Assembly: GCA_003513855.1 (NCBI GenBank)
Contig: DOTC01000150.1
Coordinates: 1-10,711 of the forward strand
Length of the DNA: 10,711 bases
Direction of reading: 5' to 3'
Source: Deltaproteobacteria bacterium
Lineage (GTDB): Bacteria; Desulfobacterota; Deferrimicrobia; Deferrimicrobiales; Deferrimicrobiaceae
A program made the position numbers and the translations under genes. The notes below the pieces were generated by a model. That model saw only the letters and a program-made list of their open reading frames with translations. It was not told the DNA's origin and ran no database searches. This document shows positions 5,856 through 10,711 of this stretch, piece by piece; position 1 is the first letter of the stretch, and every line of letters begins with the position of its first letter.

Positions 5856-7256
5856 TTACGAGGGTGGGGCCGGGGGGGAAACCCCTTTCTGCGCGTCCGG
5901 GTAGAGGAGCGGGTTGACGGTGCCCAGGATCGAGCGTCCGGGGGAGACGGTGGCGGCCACGGCGTCGAGGCCGGCGATCTCCACCTCCTCCGGGCGGGGA
6001 AGAGGGGTCCCCTGCCGGTCGACCAGAACCGAGACCCGGATCGGGCCGCGCCCCTCGGGGCCGACCCCGATGACGACTCCCACCTCCATGGTGCTGAGGC
6101 GCACCATCGTCCCGATCGGGTAGCCCCCCATCACGTTCTTGAAGACGGACAGGATGTCCGGGTCGATCGACTTTCCCGCAATCTTCCCCATGAGCTCGAG
6201 CGCTTCGAGCGGGGGCTTCGCCATCTGGTACGCCCGCATCGTCGTGATCGCGTCGTAGCAGTCCGCCACGGCGATGATCTGCGATCTCGGGTTCACGGCG
6301 TAATCCGTCCCCAGTTCCGGGTATCCCTTCCGGTCGTACCGCAGGTGGTGCTCCCGGACCATGTAGGCGGAGGCGGGGCGGATGTGGGACATCTTCCCGA
6401 GGAGGACGAACCCCTCCTCGGGGTGCTTCTTGATCTCCTCGAACTCCTGGATGGAGAGATTCCCCGGCTTCCGGATCAGGTCGAGGGCGACCTGGGTCTT
6501 CCCCACATCGTGGAGGAGGCCGGCCACCCCGATCTCGGTCTTCTCCTGGCTGTCGAGGGAAAGCGCTTCGGCGATCGCAAGGGAGATCACGGCAACGTTG
6601 ACGGAGTGGTTGTAGGTGTATTCGTCGAAGTTCCGGATCAGGGTGAGGGCCAGGATGGCGTCGCGGTTCCGCTGGAGCATGCCGCTGATGTCCCTGACCA
6701 CGCGATCCGACTCGGCTCCTGAGGGGATCCGGCCCTTGCGGATCTCCTGCATCACCGAGGCCACCGCGTCGATCGCGTTGCCGTAGATCTCCCGCGCAAG
6801 GGAGAAATCGTCCTCCTCATCTTCGGAGGGCGGCTTCACCCGGATGTGGGTGACGCCCATCTCCTCGATCCGCTCCTGGATGTCGGAGGGGGAGAGCCCC
6901 TCCTCCTTCGTTTCGTGGAGGAACCGGATGAAATGCTCGATGTCCGCCTGGACCAGCCCCTTCTCGAACACGATCGCCGGGATGCCGATGGCGGCGAGCC
7001 GGGCCATGAAGAGTTCCAGGGAGGAGGTCAGGTTGAAGATGGGAACCCCCTCGAACACCAGGGTCTCGTCGGAGATCGCCAGGGCGAGCTCCTGCCGGTC
7101 CGCGAAGAAGAGGAGGATCTCCGAGCAGCACTTCTTCACGGGGGTGCGGACAAGCGGGTGTGCCGGGGGGTACAGTCCGCGGTTCTTCAGGGAGGTTCCC
7201 AGGGAACGGATGAGACTTACGATCGTCTGTTCCTGCTGCCGACGGTTCATTGCCAT
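5856..7256 (-). CDS. HD-GYP domain protein with an N-terminal YPPxHP domain (putative c-di-GMP phosphodiesterase)
   Basis: 466-aa cytoplasmic protein. The C-terminal half is an HD-GYP domain, a metal-dependent class that degrades cyclic di-GMP to GMP or senses it. Metal and active-site positions are visible: H217 (YNHSVN), H249-D250 with K253 (LLHDVGK), H278-P279, H303-H304 (EHH), D308, the GYP at 311-313 and D332 (ADCYDA). The usual HHE-x-x-DG-x-GYP reads HHLRYDRKGYP, so E becomes L305 and G becomes R309. A short C-terminal beta-rich segment (about 380-428, Y-P-I-G-T-M-V-R-L) is commonly seen after such domains. Residues 1-118 are a separate domain with Y-P-P-A-H-P (29-34) that resembles the N-terminus of the neighbouring HEAT protein; 119-190 is a charged linker. 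No receiver or membrane segment is present. The gene starts 10 bp after the upstream HEAT gene; ATG at 7250 (third residue) is better spaced from the G-rich SD than ATG 7256. Confidence 0.88.
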   Translation of the reverse strand: MAMNRRQQEQTIVSLIRSLGTSLKNRGLYPPAHPLVRTPVKKCCSEILLFFADRQELALAISDETLVFEGVPIFNLTSSLELFMARLAAIGIPAIVFEKGLVQADIEHFIRFLHETKEEGLSPSDIQERIEEMGVTHIRVKPPSEDEEDDFSLAREIYGNAIDAVASVMQEIRKGRIPSGAESDRVVRDISGMLQRNRDAILALTLIRNFDEYTYNHSVNVAVISLAIAEALSLDSQEKTEIGVAGLLHDVGKTQVALDLIRKPGNLSIQEFEEIKKHPEEGFVLLGKMSHIRPASAYMVREHHLRYDRKGYPELGTDYAVNPRSQIIAVADCYDAITTMRAYQMAKPPLEALELMGKIAGKSIDPDILSVFKNVMGGYPIGTMVRLSTMEVGVVIGVGPEGRGPIRVSVLVDRQGTPLPRPEEVEIAGLDAVAATVSPGRSILGTVNPLLYPDAQKGVSPPAPPS

Positions 7257-7266
7257 GCCCCCCCTG

Positions 7267-8841
7267 TCACCAGCCTCTCTTCTTCAGGATCCGCTCCGCC
7301 TCCGCCTGAAGATACGCCGCAGTGCCGCTTTTCTCCCGGAGGACGATCTCTTTTGGCCGGTCTCCCGACATCCTTGAGATGCATCGAAGCGCGTGCTGCT
7401 TCATCTCTCGGGAATTGCGCGTTTCCCAGATCACTCTGGTGCGCAGGATCTCTTCGAGCGCGGAAAGCGACGCGTCGGTGTCGATGATGCGAAGGGACTC
7501 GATCGCCTCGTGGGCCAGGCGGTAGTTCGGATAGAGGATCCTTTTCTGGACGGCCCTCCGGGCAAGGATCTGGACCGCTTCCTCCTCCTTCTTCCGGGAG
7601 AGGGCGGCGGTAGCCAGGAGCGCGATGCTCTCCTCGGGGAAGAAGCACAGTTCCGCGAGGGTGTTGACGGCGGAGGGATGCGACAGCCTGGACAACCCCT
7701 TGATCGCCTCCTTCTTCACCCGGAGATCCGGGTGGGAAAGCGACGTGACGATGTGCGGAGCGAGGTCCGGTTCCTCGAGGCTCCCCAGGATCGTGACCAT
7801 GTTCCGGACGAAGTACCATCGGGCGTCGTTCAGGTTGTCGAGGATCGCGGGAACCACGGGGCTCCCGATCCTCACGAGGATGTCGACGACCGATTTCCGG
7901 ATGAGGAAATCCCCCTCCTCGGCCAGGGCGAAGAGCAGGTTCTTCACGGCGCGCTCGCCGAACGCCGTCAGAAGGGCCTCCGTCTCCGCCCGGTTTCTCC
8001 CGCCCCGCTCCTTGAGGCGCCGGATGTAGTGGGACACCAGGTCGTCGGAGACGAGTTCCCGGATCCCCGTGCGCGCGATGTCGGCGATCTCCGGGTTTCC
8101 CTCCGGAGGTCGTTCGGCGTGCACCACGTAGATCGAGAGCGCCTGGCCGGAATATTCGATCCGCCGGTCGCCGTGCTCCCGGAGAATAGCGCCCGTCAGG
8201 GAGATGACGAGGTCGCGGTAGGCGGCAGCCTCCGTTTCCTTCTCCAGCCTCCGGAGAAGCTCCCCGACCTCCGGATCCTGCGGGGGCCGTTCCTCGAGAT
8301 CGGGGGGCTGGTCGTCGGCCGAAACCCCCACCTCGTCTTCTTCCGGAGGAGCCGGTCCCTCTTCCTCCTTCTTGAGCATTTCGGTAAGCCCCTCGTAGTC
8401 GACACGGTTCACCCAGATCCGGGAGACCTTCTCCCGGAGCAGGGCCTTCTCCAGCCCGCCCTGTTCGTGCAGATCCTGGATGTCCCGGTTCATGACCCCG
8501 AGAAAGGCGATGATCTCCTCCAGTTTCTGGCCATTCAGGAGAATGAGCCTGCTGGCCCGTCGGTGGTAGAGCTCGCGGTTGAGGTCCGCGATCGCCTTGT
8601 TGCCCGCTGGAAGGGGCTCCTCCCGGTACAGGAGGGCGTTCTTGGTCACGTCGATCTCGATGCCGGCTTCGGGAGGAGGGATCGTTTCGATCGCGGCGAC
8701 GATTTTTTCCATCGCCTGGATGAGAGCCGGGTGGCCGGGGGGGTAGAAATTGACGATTTTTATCCCTTTGGCGAGTTCGATCATCGCCAGAACGACTTTT
8801 TCCCGCATAGGGTCCGGCGATGAGTCCCGATTCGGGTCCAT
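7267..8841 (-). CDS. HEAT-repeat protein with an N-terminal YPPxHP domain
   Basis: 524-aa cytoplasmic protein with no signal peptide or membrane segment. Domains in order: residues about 12-150 form a domain with F-Y-P-P-G-H-P (32-38), similar in layout to the N-terminus of the adjacent HD-GYP protein; 155-200 is an acidic, Pro/Glu-rich linker; 200-280 is a helical region; and about 285-470 carries HEAT-like repeats (for example D-N-L-N-D-A-R-W-Y-F-V-R-N-M-V-T at 335-350 and S-H-P-D-L-R-V-K-K-E-A-I-K-G-L at 369-383). No enzyme motif is visible, so a scaffold or sensor role is inferred. It is the first gene of a two-gene unit with the HD-GYP protein. ATG 8841 has no SD, but a promoter placed exactly for a leaderless mRNA lies upstream; ATG 8808 (residue 12) is the alternative start. 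Function is not recognised beyond the fold. Confidence 0.82.
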   Translation of the reverse strand: MDPNRDSSPDPMREKVVLAMIELAKGIKIVNFYPPGHPALIQAMEKIVAAIETIPPPEAGIEIDVTKNALLYREEPLPAGNKAIADLNRELYHRRASRLILLNGQKLEEIIAFLGVMNRDIQDLHEQGGLEKALLREKVSRIWVNRVDYEGLTEMLKKEEEGPAPPEEDEVGVSADDQPPDLEERPPQDPEVGELLRRLEKETEAAAYRDLVISLTGAILREHGDRRIEYSGQALSIYVVHAERPPEGNPEIADIARTGIRELVSDDLVSHYIRRLKERGGRNRAETEALLTAFGERAVKNLLFALAEEGDFLIRKSVVDILVRIGSPVVPAILDNLNDARWYFVRNMVTILGSLEEPDLAPHIVTSLSHPDLRVKKEAIKGLSRLSHPSAVNTLAELCFFPEESIALLATAALSRKKEEEAVQILARRAVQKRILYPNYRLAHEAIESLRIIDTDASLSALEEILRTRVIWETRNSREMKQHALRCISRMSGDRPKEIVLREKSGTAAYLQAEAERILKKRGW

Positions 8842-8847
8842 CAGGAA

Positions 8848-8876
8848 AATATAGTTTTATTTGTTTGATAATTCAA
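8848..8876 (-). promoter_or_regulatory. Promoter for the HEAT-HD-GYP unit, likely leaderless
   Basis: Minus-strand TTGAAT (+ 8876-8871, 4/6) is followed by exactly 17 bp and TATATT (8853-8848, 5/6). A start 7 nt downstream falls at about 8841, the A of the ATG. This fits the absence of an SD there. Confidence 0.6.
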
Positions 8877-8889
8877 ATGAATTTATCAT
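8861..8889 (+). promoter_or_regulatory. Candidate promoter for pgpA-cinA-thpR-recA
   Basis: TATCAT (8884-8889, 5/6) lies 17 bp after a weak -35, TTGTTT (8861-8866, 3/6). A start near 8896 would leave only about 6 nt before the pgpA ATG at 8902. The AT-rich sequence offers other hexamers, so the exact element is uncertain. Confidence 0.35.
8870..8883. repeat. Palindrome AATTCA-AA-TGAATT in the divergent promoter region
   Basis: Perfect 6-bp arms with a 2-bp centre (8870-8875 and 8878-8883), overlapping the minus-strand -35 and lying between the plus-strand -35 and -10. It could be an operator for both transcription units, though AT-rich sequence makes short palindromes more likely by chance. 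Confidence 0.5.
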
Positions 8890-8901
8890 CTAATAATCCT
8901 C

Positions 8902-9372
8902 ATGCACGATGTCAAACGTTTTCCGGATCGAGTGGTCTTGCGGGCCGTCGCCTCCGGACTGGGGGTGGGATATGCTCCCGTGGCCCCCGGAACGCTCGGA
9001 TCCCTCCTCGCCCTTCCCCTGTGGTATTGGGGAGGGGGCTGGGGGCCGATCCACTTCGGGTTGCTGGCATCGCTTCTGGTGCTGTCCTTCCCCGCCGCGC
9101 GGGTGGAGATCCGGGTGACCGGCCGGCAGGATCCGCCCTCCGTTGTGATCGACGAGGTCGCGGGGATGCTGCTGGCGGCGACGGGGATTCCGTGGGGGTG
9201 GAAATCCGGATTCATCCTGTTCCTTCTCTTTCGCCTGTTCGATATCGTGAAGCTCGGCCCGGCTGCGTGGATCGACTCCCGCAGGGGAGCGGCCTCCGTG
9301 GTGGCTGATGACCTGGTGGCGGGCCTGTATGCCAACCTTGCGTGCCGGGGGATCCTGTGGCTGACCGGGTGA
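8902..9372 (+). CDS. pgpA: Phosphatidylglycerophosphatase A
   Basis: 156-aa integral inner-membrane enzyme that removes the terminal phosphate from phosphatidylglycerophosphate to give phosphatidylglycerol. Motifs: G-L-G-V-G-Y-A-P-V-A-P-G-T-L-G-S (19-34), V-I-D-E-V-A-G-M (82-89) with D84-E85, F-R-L-F-D-I-V-K (110-117), and the V-A-D-D-L-V-A-G segment (134-141) with D136-D137. These are the PgpA acidic and glycine-rich loops separated by hydrophobic segments (about 51-66, 102-113). The position after the FRLFDIVK lysine is Leu instead of the frequent Pro. It is slightly shorter than E. coli PgpA (172 aa). The ATG is preceded by TAATAATCCTC, with no SD. It is the first gene of a compact unit ending in recA, and its stop overlaps the next start by GTGA. 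Confidence 0.91.
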   Translation: MHDVKRFPDRVVLRAVASGLGVGYAPVAPGTLGSLLALPLWYWGGGWGPIHFGLLASLLVLSFPAARVEIRVTGRQDPPSVVIDEVAGMLLAATGIPWGWKSGFILFLLFRLFDIVKLGPAAWIDSRRGAASVVADDLVAGLYANLACRGILWLTG

Positions 9373-9863
9373 CCCGCGATCTTGCCGCGCGCGCCGCGGG
9401 GGTGCTCCTCTCCGGAAGGCGCCGTGTGGCGGTGGCCGAATCGTGCACGGGGGGAGGCGTGTGCGAGGCGCTGACGTCCGTCCCGGGAAGCTCCGCCTAC
9501 TTCCTCGGGGGGGTCGTTGCGTACGGGAACGAATCGAAGACGAGGGAGCTCGGCGTGCCGCCGGACCTCATCGAATCCCGGGGGGCGGTGAGCCGGGAAG
9601 TCGCGGAGGCGATGGCGGACGGAGCCGCGCGACGCTTCGGGGCGGACATCGGGATCGGGACGACCGGGATCGCCGGCCCGGGGGGGGGAAGCCCGGACAA
9701 GCCCGTGGGGACAGTCTACGTGGCGATCGCGTCGGGCGAAGTCCGGCTTTCGCACCACCTCAGCCTTCCGGGCGACCGCGACGCCGTCCGCGGAGAGACG
9801 GTTCGGCGCGCTCTCGAGCTCCTCGTGTCCTTTCTTTCGGAGGAGGAGGGGAGGGGCCGGTGA
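9369..9863 (+). CDS. cinA: Stand-alone CinA C-terminal domain / PncC-type nicotinamide-nucleotide amidase
   Basis: 164-aa protein equal to the C-terminal (CinA-C, PncC-like) domain, which in characterised members deamidates NMN to NaMN in pyridine-nucleotide recycling. The MoaB-like N-terminal half of full CinA is absent, so this is the single-domain form. Motifs: V-A-E-S-C-T-G-G (22-29) with candidate nucleophile S25; V-P-G-S-S-A-Y-F-L-G-G-V-V-A-Y-G-N-E-S-K (38-57) with K57 as likely dyad partner; and T-G-I-A-G-P-G-G-G-S-P-D-K-P-V-G-T-V (99-116). The GTG at 9369 overlaps the pgpA stop (GTGA) and is chosen by analogy with the other overlaps in the window; GTG 9357 has a better G-rich SD (9347-9352) and would add 4 residues, and GTG 9342 would add 9. 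cinA next to recA recurs in bacteria, including the competence operon of pneumococcus. Confidence 0.87.
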   Translation: MTRDLAARAAGVLLSGRRRVAVAESCTGGGVCEALTSVPGSSAYFLGGVVAYGNESKTRELGVPPDLIESRGAVSREVAEAMADGAARRFGADIGIGTTGIAGPGGGSPDKPVGTVYVAIASGEVRLSHHLSLPGDRDAVRGETVRRALELLVSFLSEEEGRGR

Positions 9864-10456
9864 GGCTGTTCATCGGGATCGGGCTCCCCCCGGAATGCCG
9901 CAGGACGATCGCCGGGGCGGTGTCCCCCCTCCGGGACAAGAAGGTTCCCGTGTCCTGGGTCCCCGAACGCAACCTGCACCTGACATTGAAGTTTCTCGGC
10001 GAGACCCCGCCCGGCCGGGTGAATGAGCTGGCCGGGCTCATGGCGGAAGCGGCGCGGGAGATCCCCCCCTTCGGACTGCGCGTCGAGCAGGCCGGCGGGT
10101 TCCCGACGCTTCGGGCACCAAGGGTTTTATGGGTCGGGATCCGGGAACCGCTTGAATTGGTCGGGAAGTTGCATGAGAATATGGAGAACGCGCTTTCCGA
10201 GGCGGGTTTTCCTCGCGACGAAAGGCCCTATCACCCGCATGTGACGGTGGGGCGCGTCAGGGGCAGGGTGGCGCCGAGCTGGGGGGAAGCGTACGCCGCT
10301 GCGGTTTCCCGGATGAGGATCGACACCGTATCGGTGAACTCGTACCGGCTGTACGAAAGCCGTCTCTCCCCGTCGGGGGCGAACTACTCGGTCCTGCGCG
10401 AGATTCCCTTCGGGGGGGGGGCGGACGGGACAGCACAGAGAGGAGCAGGAGGATGA
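9860..10456 (+). CDS. thpR: RNA 2',3'-cyclic phosphodiesterase ThpR (2H family, LigT)
   Basis: 198-aa cytoplasmic enzyme of the 2H phosphoesterase superfamily that opens 2',3'-cyclic phosphate ends of RNA; older annotations say 2'-5' RNA ligase LigT. Both catalytic H-x-T motifs are seen: H40-L-T42 in [12 protein letters not shown] and H127-V-T129 in Y-H-P-H-V-T-V-G-R. The opening [10 protein letters not shown] is the usual first strand. It starts at GTG 9860, overlapping the previous stop by GTGA, with GGGGAGGGG just upstream as SD. The tail after about residue 182 ([14 protein letters not shown]) is Gly-rich, not conserved in the family, and carries a run of ten G. Its stop overlaps the recA start by ATGA. 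Confidence 0.92.
   Translation: MRLFIGIGLPPECRRTIAGAVSPLRDKKVPVSWVPERNLHLTLKFLGETPPGRVNELAGLMAEAAREIPPFGLRVEQAGGFPTLRAPRVLWVGIREPLELVGKLHENMENALSEAGFPRDERPYHPHVTVGRVRGRVAPSWGEAYAAAVSRMRIDTVSVNSYRLYESRLSPSGANYSVLREIPFGGGADGTAQRGAGG
10412..10421 (+). repeat. Homopolymer run of ten G in the thpR 3' end
   Basis: Uninterrupted G10 (Phe-Gly-Gly-Gly-Ala region) 32 nt before the recA start. Such runs can slip in replication or be mis-called in sequencing; a one-base change would shift the last dozen codons of thpR and move its stop away from recA. Confidence 0.9.
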
Positions 10457-10711
10457 GCCAGGATCCGAACCGGCGCAAGGCGCTCGACATGGCGCTTGCG
10501 GCGATCGAGAAGAGTTACGGGAAAGGCGCGATCATGCGGCTGGGAAGCGACGTCCAGACCAAGGACGTCCCCGCCATCTCGACGGGGGCGATATCGCTGG
10601 ACATCGCGTTGGGGATCGGCGGTATCCCCAGGGGGCGCGTGACCGAGATCTTCGGGCCCGAGTCCTCCGGAAAAACCACGCTGGCCCTCCACATCATCGC
10701 CGAGGCCCAGA
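10453..10711 (+). CDS. recA: RecA recombinase, N-terminal part (3'-truncated by window)
   Basis: The first 86 codons of RecA, the ATP-dependent strand-exchange protein of homologous recombination and the co-protease for LexA in the SOS response. Seen: [22 protein letters not shown] near residues 10-31; [20 protein letters not shown] (43-62); and the Walker A region [12 protein letters not shown] (65-76). The start is ATG 10453 in an ATGA overlap with thpR, with AGGAG at 10441-10445 giving 7-nt spacing. No recA-specific promoter or recognisable LexA box was found in the preceding 100 bp, so expression from the pgpA promoter or an unrecognised internal one is inferred. The ATPase and DNA-binding loops lie beyond the window. 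Confidence 0.97.
   Translation, partial: MSQDPNRRKALDMALAAIEKSYGKGAIMRLGSDVQTKDVPAISTGAISLDIALGIGGIPRGRVTEIFGPESSGKTTLALHIIAEAQ

Noticed and set aside
7393..8823. Long open frame (476 codons) on the + strand opposite the HEAT gene
   Set aside because: Mirror of a real GC-rich coding sequence; no SD, no domain and biased composition.
1..10711. Defence system, prophage, transposon, CRISPR or toxin-antitoxin content
   Set aside because: No integrase, transposase, nuclease-effector, repeat-spacer pattern or tRNA boundary was found; the genes are mostly core housekeeping.

Overview
The window is a GC-rich, densely packed bacterial chromosome segment with 14 protein-coding genes, two of them cut by the window ends. 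There are no RNA genes, insertion sequences, CRISPR arrays or phage genes. High GC, a LolA-dependent lipoprotein pathway (so an outer membrane), an HD-GYP protein with HEAT-repeat partners, and the order pgpA-cinA-thpR-recA suggest a Desulfuromonadota/Geobacter-like (former deltaproteobacterial) Gram-negative. That placement is inference from gene content and order, not from a database comparison.

Left block (1-2691, + strand): the 3' end of ftsK (chromosome translocase), lolA (periplasmic lipoprotein carrier), rimO (ribosomal protein S12 methylthiotransferase, start overlapping the lolA stop) and a DksA/TraR-type RNA polymerase-binding zinc-finger gene. A near-consensus sigma70-type promoter lies inside the last codons of rimO and probably gives the dksA-like gene its own transcription. 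Middle-left block (2669-4181, - strand): ruvX followed by mltG, transcribed towards dksA and overlapping it tail-to-tail by 23 bp.

Middle block (4286-5829, + strand): divergent from ruvX, a P1-family self-cleaving aminopeptidase/amidohydrolase overlaps a small HEAT-repeat gene by 4 nt. The two divergent -35 elements (ruvX side and peptidase side) form an inverted repeat. Then come two - strand genes (8841 down to 5856): a 524-aa HEAT-repeat protein followed by an HD-GYP protein, whose N-terminal regions look homologous (a YPPxHP-containing domain). They may form a c-di-GMP-related signalling or scaffold pair. This is the least described part of the window.

Right block (8902-10711, + strand): pgpA (phosphatidylglycerophosphatase), a stand-alone CinA C-terminal amidase (pncC-type), thpR (RNA 2',3'-cyclic phosphodiesterase) and the start of recA. 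Each gene appears to overlap the next by 4 nt (GTGA or ATGA), so recA is likely translated in coupling with lipid, NMN-salvage and RNA-repair-type genes. Between the HEAT gene and pgpA is a 60-bp AT-rich island with divergent promoter-like elements and a palindrome. Neither flanking start codon has a visible Shine-Dalgarno sequence, and the spacing suggests leaderless or nearly leaderless transcripts. No intergenic gap exceeds about 105 bp.
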